Positions 51,060 through 59,674 of a stretch of DNA of 64,000 bases are shown one piece after another. The stretch is from assembly GCA_045599005.1 (NCBI GenBank), contig JAZRVF010000020.1, positions 148,185 through 212,184 on the forward strand. Reading direction: 5' to 3'. Under the pieces are notes generated by a model. It was not told the DNA's origin. It was given only the letters and a program-made list of their open reading frames with translations, and searched no databases. Every line of letters begins with the position of its first letter. Within the stretch, counting starts at the first letter, position 1. Origin of the DNA: Treponema_I sp045599005 (lineage in GTDB: Bacteria > Spirochaetota > Spirochaetia > Treponematales > Treponemataceae). Both the position numbers and the translations under genes were made by a program.

Positions 51060-53585
51060 TTATTTCACGACAATGTTGACCAGTTTGTTTGGAACAACAA
51101 TCACTTTTACAGGTGTCTTGCCTTCCAGGAATTTCTGTGCACCGGGAGTTGCAAGAGCGGTCTTTTCAACTTCCGCCTTGTCAGCACCGATTGCAGCCTC
51201 AAACTTGTCACGGATCTTGCCGTTAATCTGCACAACAATTGTACATGTGTTGTCAACGCAGAGTGCCTCGTCATAAGCAGGCCAGGGCTCGTAGGCAATG
51301 CTTTCTTCTGCACCCAGTTTCTCCCAGAGTTCCTCTCCGAGATGAGGTGCGTAGGGGCTCAGAATCTTTACAAAGTCAGCCCAGAGTGCTTTCGGCACTG
51401 AATCCAGTTTTGCCACATCATTGATGAAAATCATCATCTGGCTGATGGCTGTGTTGAATGCCAGGTTTGCTGTGTCCTCGGTGACTTTTTTGATTGTCTT
51501 ATGCAGAAGTTTGTTCAGTTCGGCAGAAGGTGCATCATCTGTCAGCGGCTTCTCGCTTACCGCCCAGATTTTTTCCAGGAAGCGGCTTACACCGATGAGA
51601 CCGTTTGTGTTCCAGGGCTTTGAAACTTCCAGAGGACCCATGAACATCTCGTACATGCGCACACTGTCAGCTCCGTAATCGCGGATAACGTCGTCAGGGT
51701 TGATAACGTTCTTGAGAGATTTTGACATCTTTGCAATGACCTGCTCAAGTTTCTCGCCTGTGGCTTTCTCAATCCATGCTCCGTCTTTCTCCTCCACTTC
51801 GTCTGTGGGAACCAGTGTCTTGTTTGCACGCTGGTAAGCAAAAGAAGTGATCAGACCCTGGTTGATAAGACGCTGGAAAGGTTCTTTTGTGTTTACGATT
51901 CCTGCATCAAAAAGGACTTTGTGCCAGAAGCGTGAGTACAGAAGGTGGAGAACCGCGTGTTCTGCACCACCAACATAAAGGTCGACGGGCATCCAGTAGT
52001 CCATGGCCTCTTTTGAGGCAAAGGCGTTATTGTTGTGCGGGTCAAGATAGCGCAGATAATACCAGCATGAACCGCCCCACTGAGGCATTGTGTTGGTCTC
52101 GCGCTTTGCGTCTTTTCCGCACTTCGGGCACTTGCAGTTTACCCAGGAATCAATTCCCGCAAGAGGGCTTTCTCCGGTTCCTGTGGGCTGATAGCTTTTT
52201 ACCTGTGGCAGTTCCAGAGGCAGTTCCTCTTCCGGAACGGGAACGGTACCGCAGTCAGGACAGTGGATCAACGGGATCGGTTCTCCCCAATAACGCTGGC
52301 GGCTGAAAATCCAGTCACGAAGTTTGTAGTTTACAGTTGCGCGTCCGATTCCTTTTTCTTTCAGGAACTCGATCATTTTTGCAATAGCGTCTTTCTTGTT
52401 GAGTCCGTCAACAAATCCTGAATTCACGTGGATTCCATCCTGTGTCCAGGCCTGTGTCTGCACATCAACTTCTGATTTAAGAACCTCAATGATGGGAAGA
52501 TCGAATTTCTTTGCAAATTCCCAGTCGCGGTCGTCATGGGCAGGAACAGCCATGATTGCACCGGTTCCGTAAGAAATCAGGACATAGTCAGCGATCCACA
52601 CAGGAATCAGTTTGTTGTTCACCGGGTTGATCGCATAGCTTCCGCTGAAAACACCTGTCTTGTCTTTGTTCAGGTCAGTGCGCTGAAGATCAGATTTTTT
52701 CGCGGCCTCATCAACATAGGCTTCCACTGCTGCCTTCTGTGCGGGAGTAGTCAGTTTTGCAACCAGAGGATGCTCGGGACTTACAACCATGTATGTGGCA
52801 CCGAAAAGTGTGTCACAGCGTGTTGTGTAGACAGTCAGTTTGTCGCCTGTTCCTTTGCCTTCCGGATCAGCGATCTCAAAATCCACTTCGGCTCCTTCTG
52901 AGCGTCCGATCCAGTTTTTCTGCATCAGTTTTACGCTTTCGGGCCAGTCAAGGTCATCAAGACCTTTGAGAAGCTCATCAGCATAATCTGTGATTTTCAG
53001 AATCCACTGGCGGATTGTCTTGTGGGTTACGATTGAACCGCAGCGTTCGCATTTGCCTTCTTTTACCTCTTCGTTGGCAAGACCTGTCATACATGAAGGG
53101 CACCAGTTGATGGGTGTCTCTGCTTCATAGGCAAGACCTTTCTTGTACAGCTGGAGGAAAATCCACTGGGTCCATTTGTAGTATTCAGAATCACATGTTG
53201 AGACACAGCGGTCCCAGTCATAGGAGAATCCCAGACTTTTGATCTGGCGTGTGAAAGTCTCAATGTTTTTGTTTGTTGTGATTGAAGGATGTGTGCCTGT
53301 TTTGATGGCATAGTTTTCTGCAGGCAGACCGAATGAGTCGAATCCCATCGGATGCAGAACATTGTAGCCGTTCATGCGTAGGTAACGGCAGTAAATATCA
53401 GTCGCTGTATATCCTTCCGGATGGCCTACATGAAGACCTGCTCCTGAGGGATAGGGAAACATGTCAAGAACGTAACGGCGTTTTGATTTGTCGAATTTGG
53501 GATCTTCGGTGACTTTGAAAGTCTTGTTTTTTTCCCAATAAGCCTGCCATTTGGGTTCAATGGAATCAAAAGGGTATTTTGCCAT
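51060..53585 (-). CDS. leuS: Leucyl-tRNA synthetase
   Basis: 841-residue class Ia synthetase. HIGH-like motif GLHVGHPEGYTATD near residue 45, CP1 editing domain with GTGAIMAVPAHDDRDWEFA near 335, and the KMSKS loop IAKMSKSLKNVINPDD near 622, followed by the anticodon-binding domain and a short C-terminal extension ending VVPNKLVNIVVK. Two zinc-binding Cys sets (CPSC...CERC and CPDC) are visible. The start MAKYPFDSIE at 53585 has AAGAGG five bases upstream; the earlier ATG (53606) is not supported. Confidence 0.97.
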   Translation of the reverse strand: MAKYPFDSIEPKWQAYWEKNKTFKVTEDPKFDKSKRRYVLDMFPYPSGAGLHVGHPEGYTATDIYCRYLRMNGYNVLHPMGFDSFGLPAENYAIKTGTHPSITTNKNIETFTRQIKSLGFSYDWDRCVSTCDSEYYKWTQWIFLQLYKKGLAYEAETPINWCPSCMTGLANEEVKEGKCERCGSIVTHKTIRQWILKITDYADELLKGLDDLDWPESVKLMQKNWIGRSEGAEVDFEIADPEGKGTGDKLTVYTTRCDTLFGATYMVVSPEHPLVAKLTTPAQKAAVEAYVDEAAKKSDLQRTDLNKDKTGVFSGSYAINPVNNKLIPVWIADYVLISYGTGAIMAVPAHDDRDWEFAKKFDLPIIEVLKSEVDVQTQAWTQDGIHVNSGFVDGLNKKDAIAKMIEFLKEKGIGRATVNYKLRDWIFSRQRYWGEPIPLIHCPDCGTVPVPEEELPLELPQVKSYQPTGTGESPLAGIDSWVNCKCPKCGKDAKRETNTMPQWGGSCWYYLRYLDPHNNNAFASKEAMDYWMPVDLYVGGAEHAVLHLLYSRFWHKVLFDAGIVNTKEPFQRLINQGLITSFAYQRANKTLVPTDEVEEKDGAWIEKATGEKLEQVIAKMSKSLKNVINPDDVIRDYGADSVRMYEMFMGPLEVSKPWNTNGLIGVSRFLEKIWAVSEKPLTDDAPSAELNKLLHKTIKKVTEDTANLAFNTAISQMMIFINDVAKLDSVPKALWADFVKILSPYAPHLGEELWEKLGAEESIAYEPWPAYDEALCVDNTCTIVVQINGKIRDKFEAAIGADKAEVEKTALATPGAQKFLEGKTPVKVIVVPNKLVNIVVK

Positions 53586-53606
53586 AAGTTGCCTCTTAAA
53601 ACTCAA

Positions 53607-53823
53607 TTTATATGGAAAGAATTATATCGAATTGCTTGTGTTTTGACTATGTACTGCGCCGATTATGTTCTCGGCAAGTCAGTTGTAACCATTTTCTCTG
53701 ACAAGTGTTGATAATCTGTCAGCAATCTTGCGGTGTGTCCCTTATTCTCTGCGGATTTCGGGTACAGACAGGCGGTCATCGGACTTTGCCTGCCAGGGTC
53801 ATTATATTTGGAGACTGATTGAA
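53607..53823. promoter_or_regulatory. Divergent region between leuS and the TPR gene
   Basis: TATAAT at 53626-53621 on the minus strand with TAGTCA 17 bp upstream is a plausible leuS promoter (leader about 30 bases). On the plus strand TTGACT near 53644 with TATGTT 15 bp later may drive the TPR operon, but the spacing is short. No repeats here. Confidence 0.45.
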
Positions 53824-56742
53824 TTGACTTTTGTTGAAAAAAGAACTGCTATACGCTATCGTAATGCGGTGAAAACATTCTCTTTGTTGCTTTCTGTGCT
53901 TTTCGGACTGATTTTTCTGCTTTGCCCGGTTTCTGCCGCAGCTCCATCAGGAAGTGCAGCCCGTTACCGCACAATCATGGATTTTTTCGAAAACGGTTCT
54001 GACGAACTTGTTGTCCAGACGGCAGAGGAATTCTACGCTTCTTTTCCAGATTCAAAATATTTTCCTGAAGTAAAAATGCTTGAGGCAAAATCATACAGCA
54101 GACTGGGCCGTTTCAGTCAGGCCGCCCTCTGTTTTGATGCGGTGCAGACTTTTGAAGCCCGGTATTACAGTGCTGTTTCCTGGAAACAGTATGGAGACCT
54201 GTATAAGTCTGCGGCAGCTTTCAGTAAAGCTTTTTCAATTTTCGGACCGGATGATGACGGTGTTCTGTACCGTAAGGCGCTTGTCTCCTGTGCGGATGTG
54301 CTGGTCAGACTTGGTGACGGAGCACAGGCTGCGAAACTTCTGGAACACGCTTTTGCCTGTTTCCCTATGGCTGAGGATCTGGAACCTGCTGCCGAAATGC
54401 TTTTTGCCTTGTACAGAGAATCCGGTGATGCTGACAGATTTGTCTCGCTTTATGAACAGCTTTCCAGAATAATCCCCGCCTTTGATCCGGCAAAAAAACA
54501 GGAGATAATGTTTGACTGTGCGGACTATTACCGTGCTTCAGGAGATTATGACAGAGCCTGGGATCTTTACGCTGCCCTGACCTGTGATCCTGATGCCGGG
54601 GACGTGGTGCCGCTGAAAGCTGTTGAAGCTGCTCTCTCCATGGCGGAAGAGACGCCCTCAGTCACACGGAGCATTGTTCTTGAGACTGCGGACAGGCTGC
54701 TTGGATCCTATCCTGCGTACAGGGCGAATGCGTGGGTTGTCACAGGGATTGAGCTGTGGCATCAGGAAAAAACTGAAGAAGCTGAAAACTGTTTTGCCCG
54801 TGCTGAGAAAGATTTTTCACGGCTGGATGCTGCAGACAGAACTGAACTGCAGGTTTATACAAGTGTTTACAGAAGCGAGACTGCTTTTTTAAGTGGTGAT
54901 TATAAAGCTTGCAGAACACTGCTGGAATCTGTGCTTTCGATGGACAACCCTGACAAGCAGGTAACAAAATACGGCCGTGAGAATCTTTATGGTCTGGCAA
55001 ATCTGCTTGCGGCCCGTGTTTACGCTCATCTGGAAGATTATGAAAACTGCAGGACCCATGCGGAAACTGCGGTTCAGAAAGGATTGGTCCACGGAAATTT
55101 CTGGATTGCCTTTGCCATTGCCCATGAAAAGGAATCTGACACTTCACGTGAATGGAAAACTGTCCGCAGTCTGATGGAAAAAATCCCTGAAAATCAGCGG
55201 ACTCCGGCTGAGAATATGCTGTTTGCCGAAGCGCTTTTCTGCTCAGGGGACAAAACTCCGGGAACAGTTGAAAAAGTTCTGGCTCTGCTTCAGGGACAGG
55301 AGGAATCAGTTCTTGTAGACCGGGCACTGGTGCTTCTGGATTCTGGAAACTATGAGGCTGCCGAAAAACTCGCTCTGTCAGCAGATTTTGCCGATTCCGA
55401 TTACATTGCGGGACTTGCGGCTGTGGCCCTCAACCATTGGGACATCGCCCTGGAACGTCTTGCAGCCGGTTCCGAGACAAGAAGTGCCTACGCTGATTAT
55501 TATCTTGCATACGCATATTACCGGAGCGGCAGAGCGGAAGAGGCCTATGACCTGTTCTTCTCGTTCTGCAATGACCCGGGCCGTTATTCAAGAAGTATAT
55601 ATGACAGTCTGGCTCCTGAATGTTGGCTTATGGCTGCAAAAACAGCATGGCAGGCCGGCAAAACCACCGAAGCTCTTGAAGCGGCGGAAAAAAGCATAGA
55701 TCTGGCAAAAGATGATGCAAAAAGAACGGAGGCCGTAAAACTTAAAGCGGATGTTCTGGTCTCTGAAGAAGATTACGAAAGTGCCGGGAAACTGCTGGAA
55801 CCTTATGCGCAGAGAATAAGGAAAGATTATCTGCAGCTGTATTTCCTGCTTGCGGAAGTTTATGCACACCGGAACATGAGTACGGAAGCCGAGGAACTGC
55901 TTCAGAAGATTGAGGATAACATAAAGGAAGTTTCCGCGGATTATGCGGAGGAATCACGGTTCAGACTCGGTCAGCTTTATTATGAGGCACAGAATTATCA
56001 GTCTGCGGAGACAGCTTTCCGGAATCAGCTTAAGAATTATCCTGAGGGAAGTTTTTCCGAAAGCGCGCTTTATTACACGGCTCTTTCCTGTGAAAAAGCG
56101 GGCCGACCGGAGGATGCGATTCTTTCATACATGAAGATTGCGCAGAAAGAGGGGACTTATCAGTTTGCCGCACTTAACCGGCTTGCTCATCTTTACAGCG
56201 AGAAAGGTGATTACAAGGCAGCAATCCAGAAGATTGATGAAGCTCTTGCAAAGTTCCAGCGCCAGGCAAAATCAGCAGGACTGGATACTCTGAGAAAACA
56301 GATTGCCGAATACGCGGTTGATGAAGAAAATGAGATCAGAATTCTGGAAGAAGAATGGAAATCAGTTTCTGTTGAGGCAGGATTCAGGCTTGCACAGAAA
56401 TATATGTCCAGATCTGACAGGTATGCAGAAGCTGAGAAAATCCTTCTCGCAATCATCCAGAATTTCTCTGTGACTGACGGATCTGTTGCTGCCTCGGCAT
56501 ACGAACAGCTTGGGTTGCTTTACGGCTACCAGCTTGAGTACAGCAAAGCCGGTGATGCATATCTGAGTGCGGCTGAAAAAAGTGCAGGAAACAAAGAAGT
56601 CCAGGTTGAATATCTTTATAAATCAATGGAATCCTTTTTTGAGGATAGAAACATAGATGACGCGCAGATGGTCTGTGACTCACTTCAGCGGATCGCGCCG
56701 CAGAGCGAGCAGGCCCGGAAAGCCCTGCTGCTTCTGAAATAG
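53824..56742 (+). CDS. Large exported tetratricopeptide-repeat protein, first gene of the TonB operon
   Basis: 972 residues. N-terminal signal or anchor (FSLLLSVLFGLIFLLCPVSA), then helical TPR-like repeats over nearly the whole length (for example SKYFPEVKMLEAKSYSRLGR, YYLAYAYYRSGRAEEAYDLF, FRLGQLYYEAQNYQSAETAF). It is probably a periplasmic scaffold. I place the start at TTG 53824 (GGAG ten bases upstream); the ATG at 53728 would put 32 unlikely residues ahead of the signal. It is followed by the barrel-like gene and exbB-exbD-tonB, all separated by copies of one structured element. Confidence 0.75.
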   Translation: MTFVEKRTAIRYRNAVKTFSLLLSVLFGLIFLLCPVSAAAPSGSAARYRTIMDFFENGSDELVVQTAEEFYASFPDSKYFPEVKMLEAKSYSRLGRFSQAALCFDAVQTFEARYYSAVSWKQYGDLYKSAAAFSKAFSIFGPDDDGVLYRKALVSCADVLVRLGDGAQAAKLLEHAFACFPMAEDLEPAAEMLFALYRESGDADRFVSLYEQLSRIIPAFDPAKKQEIMFDCADYYRASGDYDRAWDLYAALTCDPDAGDVVPLKAVEAALSMAEETPSVTRSIVLETADRLLGSYPAYRANAWVVTGIELWHQEKTEEAENCFARAEKDFSRLDAADRTELQVYTSVYRSETAFLSGDYKACRTLLESVLSMDNPDKQVTKYGRENLYGLANLLAARVYAHLEDYENCRTHAETAVQKGLVHGNFWIAFAIAHEKESDTSREWKTVRSLMEKIPENQRTPAENMLFAEALFCSGDKTPGTVEKVLALLQGQEESVLVDRALVLLDSGNYEAAEKLALSADFADSDYIAGLAAVALNHWDIALERLAAGSETRSAYADYYLAYAYYRSGRAEEAYDLFFSFCNDPGRYSRSIYDSLAPECWLMAAKTAWQAGKTTEALEAAEKSIDLAKDDAKRTEAVKLKADVLVSEEDYESAGKLLEPYAQRIRKDYLQLYFLLAEVYAHRNMSTEAEELLQKIEDNIKEVSADYAEESRFRLGQLYYEAQNYQSAETAFRNQLKNYPEGSFSESALYYTALSCEKAGRPEDAILSYMKIAQKEGTYQFAALNRLAHLYSEKGDYKAAIQKIDEALAKFQRQAKSAGLDTLRKQIAEYAVDEENEIRILEEEWKSVSVEAGFRLAQKYMSRSDRYAEAEKILLAIIQNFSVTDGSVAASAYEQLGLLYGYQLEYSKAGDAYLSAAEKSAGNKEVQVEYLYKSMESFFEDRNIDDAQMVCDSLQRIAPQSEQARKALLLLK

Positions 56743-56756
56743 GGATTTTGTCCCGC

Positions 56757-56795
56757 CATCCGTGACTCGCCGCTAACGCGGGTTTTTTAAGGAGG
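56757..56795 (+). promoter_or_regulatory. Conserved element after the TPR gene (copy 2, tail only)
   Basis: Fifteen bases after the TPR stop: CCATCCGTGACTCGCCGC, then TAACGCGGGTTTTTTAAGGA; same hairpin CCGC-TAAC-GCGG, T-run and AAGGAGG. The mini-ORF here starts with GTG (56762-56776). Its AAGGAGG leads not to a gene but to hairpin 1 of copy 3. Confidence 0.7.
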
Positions 56796-56796
56796 C

Positions 56797-56913
56797 ATGA
56801 TAAAAATTACGTCCATGTAATTTTTATCATTCAAGTTTGCTCCTGCGTTGCATCCGCAAACTTGGATTCTCGCCATCCATGACTCGCCGCTAACGCGGGG
56901 TTTTTTAAGGAGG
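56797..56913 (+). promoter_or_regulatory. Conserved structured element before the barrel gene (copy 3)
   Basis: Hairpin 1 has perfect 14-bp arms (56797-56810, 56817-56830) and loop GTCCAT, as in copy 1; the arms differ in sequence but keep pairing. Hairpin 2 pairs 56832-56840 with 56856-56864. The tail CGCCATCCATGACTCGCCGC, then TAACGCGGGGTTTTTTAAGG leads into AAGGAGG before ATG 56920. The mini-ORF ATG-ACT-CGC-CGC-TAA is at 56879-56893. Confidence 0.75.
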
Positions 56914-56919
56914 TAATGA

Positions 56920-58572
56920 ATGAAAAAATTTTCTGCTGTTTTTGCAGTTTTTCTGCTCTGTTCTTCTGTTTTCTGTCAGGAAAGCAGTATTGTTCTGCCT
57001 GAATATGTGACGACAGTTTCTTCTGAAACTACAGAAGTCAGACCTGATGCAATCCCTGATTTTTCTCTTGTAATTGATTTCAGCTCTTATGCGCTGCCTG
57101 TGATCAGCGATATAAATGTGGAGCCTGCAGAGTTTGAGGCATTCAAGCCCGAACATGCTGATTCTTTTGAAAATTCACAGGGAAGGATTACGCTTGAAGG
57201 AACGATCAGCACCGGATATCCGGCATTTTTCGGTGGAAAATTCAAAGTTTTCCGCAGTTCAGACAGCGAAAAGGACGAAGTTCCGCTACCTTTCTCACTG
57301 TTCTTCAACCATGATTCAATCAACGGTTACGGATCCCATCACATGTCCCAGGGATTTTTCTCCACTGACACACAGATTTCTGGTGATATTACATTCAATC
57401 CGGTCTCTGACATAAGAATTTCCGCAGATGCTGAATATCACAATTTTTCCAACGGGCTGCAGGGAAAAAGTCCCTGGTATTACAATCTGACAACCCATGA
57501 ATCCCGGGGCGGAACATCATTCGAATGGAAAGCAGGTGACAGACTTACACTGGATTTCTCAGCCTCTGTTCTGTACAACAGCCAGTTTGCCGGTTCTGCC
57601 GGTGATCTTTCTGGAATCCAGCCATCAGAGAAAGTGGAAATGATTAAAGGAATCTGGTTTTCTCCGGAATTGAAGGGAACTTACACTTTTGGCGGAGGAT
57701 GGTCTGCGGAAGGTCAGTTATCTTATTCCGGCGGAACTGATAAAAACCGTTTCGGCGCAGGTCTCTCCATTGCAAAAACCTGGACGGAGGGAGAAAATAA
57801 GGAGATTATTGATTCATCTGTCTCTCTGGGCGGTCTGTGGTTTTCCGGTAATGGTCCTGGATTTGCCGTTCCTTTTGCGGTTGAAGTTTCTTCCGGTGCT
57901 GATCTGCCTGTCAGATTCAACCTGCGGGTCGGCCTTGCCTCTGACTCCGCTGATCTTGTCGCATTGCAGAAGTCATCGCTTTATGCCGTTACCGGTACTG
58001 AAGCACCGGAAGACACACGCTGGTTTGCTTCCCTTGAGTCAGACTACGAATTTGATGTAAAACTGGCGGGTGCTGAAAAAGGTCCTTCTGTGACATTGGA
58101 CATGCTTTTCGAGAAATCCGCTTTCGGAGGCAGAAAAATCCGTGCAGACTTTGGTACTCTGCCGGCAAACGGAATATACAGGATGAAAGAAGTCCAGGTT
58201 ACCGCGCTGTCTTCCTCACTTTCTGCCAGCCTTCCTGTTTCACTGGCAACCTTCGGTCTTGATTGGGCCGCGGAGTGGCTTGATTCCTCAAGTGAAAAAC
58301 CGAAACAGACGATAACTTTTGCTGTAAAGGCTGAAGATCCTTCAGGAAACTGGGATGCAGAACTTGCTGTTTCCGAATTCCTGGCAGGTGCAGTACAGGA
58401 TTTTGTGCCGAAACTTGATCTTTCAGGTTTTTACCGTATCAACCGGAATGTGACTCTGCAGACAAAGATTGAAGATGCAGTGAAACTTGTAATGGCTCAG
58501 GACCGGATTTTTGCCGGACAGTACATATTGCGTGGCGGTTATGCTTCGGTTTCCGCAAAACTGAATTTTTAG
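56920..58572 (+). CDS. Predicted outer-membrane beta-barrel protein of the TonB operon
   Basis: 550 residues with signal peptide MKKFSAVFAVFLLCSSVFC, then a 90-residue linker and long alternating strands (RITLEGTISTGYPAFFGGKF, ISGDITFNPVSDIRISADAE, FSPELKGTYTFGGGWSAEGQ) ending in SVSAKLNF, a typical barrel C-terminus. The Cys at the end of the signal could also be lipidated. I do not recognise the family and see no TonB-receptor plug or TonB box with certainty. Its place before exbB-exbD-tonB suggests it is the partner of that motor. Confidence 0.65.
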   Translation: MKKFSAVFAVFLLCSSVFCQESSIVLPEYVTTVSSETTEVRPDAIPDFSLVIDFSSYALPVISDINVEPAEFEAFKPEHADSFENSQGRITLEGTISTGYPAFFGGKFKVFRSSDSEKDEVPLPFSLFFNHDSINGYGSHHMSQGFFSTDTQISGDITFNPVSDIRISADAEYHNFSNGLQGKSPWYYNLTTHESRGGTSFEWKAGDRLTLDFSASVLYNSQFAGSAGDLSGIQPSEKVEMIKGIWFSPELKGTYTFGGGWSAEGQLSYSGGTDKNRFGAGLSIAKTWTEGENKEIIDSSVSLGGLWFSGNGPGFAVPFAVEVSSGADLPVRFNLRVGLASDSADLVALQKSSLYAVTGTEAPEDTRWFASLESDYEFDVKLAGAEKGPSVTLDMLFEKSAFGGRKIRADFGTLPANGIYRMKEVQVTALSSSLSASLPVSLATFGLDWAAEWLDSSSEKPKQTITFAVKAEDPSGNWDAELAVSEFLAGAVQDFVPKLDLSGFYRINRNVTLQTKIEDAVKLVMAQDRIFAGQYILRGGYASVSAKLNF

Positions 58573-58574
58573 GC

Positions 58575-58617
58575 TCCCGTCATCCATGGTTTGCCGCTGA
58601 TGCGGTGTTTTTAGGAG
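58575..58617 (+). promoter_or_regulatory. Conserved element before exbB (copy 4, tail only)
   Basis: GTCATCCATGGTTTGCCGCT, then GATGCGGTGTTTTTAGGAGG. Hairpin is CCGC-TGAT-GCGG: the loop differs but the stem is kept. The mini-ORF reads ATG-GTT-TGC-CGC-TGA (58586-58600). AGGAGG is the exbB ribosome site. Confidence 0.65.
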
Positions 58618-58624
58618 GAATGTT

Positions 58625-59245
58625 ATGTTGAATGTGATTAAAAGCGGTGGATTACTTGAAATCCCGATTATTATCTGCGGTGTCATCGCAACTTTCATCA
58701 TTATTGAGCGCTTTATTTACTACGCCCAGCTGAAAAAAAAGGATGTGGAACTGTATGACAGAATCATTCCGCTGATCAAAAAACAGGAATACAAGACAGC
58801 TCTCAAAATCTGTAAAAGCACTGACACTCCTTCCGGGCAGGTCTGTGCGAAAGCTCTTTCCTACCGGGAATTTGATGCAGAAGATATAAAAGATGCTGTG
58901 GCTACGGAAATCAACCGCCAGGTGCCCCAGCTGGAAAAATTCCTTACCACATTGGGAACAATCGCAAACATTTCAACACTTCTTGGACTTCTGGGAACTG
59001 TAACCGGAAATATCGGAGCCTTCGGTGTTCTCGGTGCCGGCGGATCCATGGGAAATCCTGCTGTTCTTGCGGGTTCAATTGCAGAAGCCCTGGTCACCAC
59101 GGCAAGCGGACTTGTTGTTTCCATTCCTGCGGTGATTTTCCACAATGTGTTCGTCTCAAAGGCCAACAGAATCACTCTGGAAATAGACAGTTCCGTTTCA
59201 GACATCGTTCTTCGTCTTACTTCCGACCGGGACCGCGAGGACTGA
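58625..59245 (+). CDS. exbB: ExbB/TolQ-type proton channel protein
   Basis: 206-residue inner-membrane protein with three membrane helices (about 10-32, 118-140, 155-178), forming with ExbD the proton channel that energises TonB. The conserved second-helix region TTLGTIANISTLLGLLGTVTG and the third-helix EALVTTASGLVVSIPAVIFHN match the MotA/TolQ/ExbB family. The ribosome site is part of the conserved element. exbD follows by one base. Confidence 0.93.
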   Translation: MLNVIKSGGLLEIPIIICGVIATFIIIERFIYYAQLKKKDVELYDRIIPLIKKQEYKTALKICKSTDTPSGQVCAKALSYREFDAEDIKDAVATEINRQVPQLEKFLTTLGTIANISTLLGLLGTVTGNIGAFGVLGAGGSMGNPAVLAGSIAEALVTTASGLVVSIPAVIFHNVFVSKANRITLEIDSSVSDIVLRLTSDRDRED

Positions 59246-59246
59246 T

Positions 59247-59663
59247 ATGAAATATGTGCGAAACCAGCGCCGGAGCGGAGCAACTGTGGACCTGATCCCG
59301 ATGATCGATGTGGTTTTTCAGCTGATTCTGTTTTTTCTGGTGTCAACAACTTTTTCGGTTCTCCCCGGGATTTCTCTGAATCTGCCCTCGTCAACAACTG
59401 CCCAGTCAGAATCAGCGGGCAGCATTACAATCACTATGAAAGACGACGGATCCCTTTTTTACAACTCCGAGACTGTAGACATGGCTCTGCTTGACGAACG
59501 TCTTGCTGCCTTTGACGCAGTGGAATATGAAAAACGCCTTGAATATCCTGTGACTTTGCAGGCTGATTCTCTTGTGACCAACGGAGCCATTGTCGGGATT
59601 TTTGATGTTCTGCGTAAAAACGGTTTTTCTGCCGTGAATCTGCGTACCAACATAAACGAATAG
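59247..59663 (+). CDS. exbD: ExbD/TolR-type protein
   Basis: 138 residues: short cytosolic N-terminus, one membrane helix with the proton-carrying Asp in LIPMIDVVFQLILFFLV (about residue 27), and a periplasmic domain ending VVDVLRKNGFSAVNLRT-like (IVGIFDVLRKNGFSAVNLRT). Works with ExbB and TonB. tonB follows after 11 bases. Confidence 0.93.
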   Translation: MKYVRNQRRSGATVDLIPMIDVVFQLILFFLVSTTFSVLPGISLNLPSSTTAQSESAGSITITMKDDGSLFYNSETVDMALLDERLAAFDAVEYEKRLEYPVTLQADSLVTNGAIVGIFDVLRKNGFSAVNLRTNINE

Positions 59664-59674
59664 TCAGGTGATTT

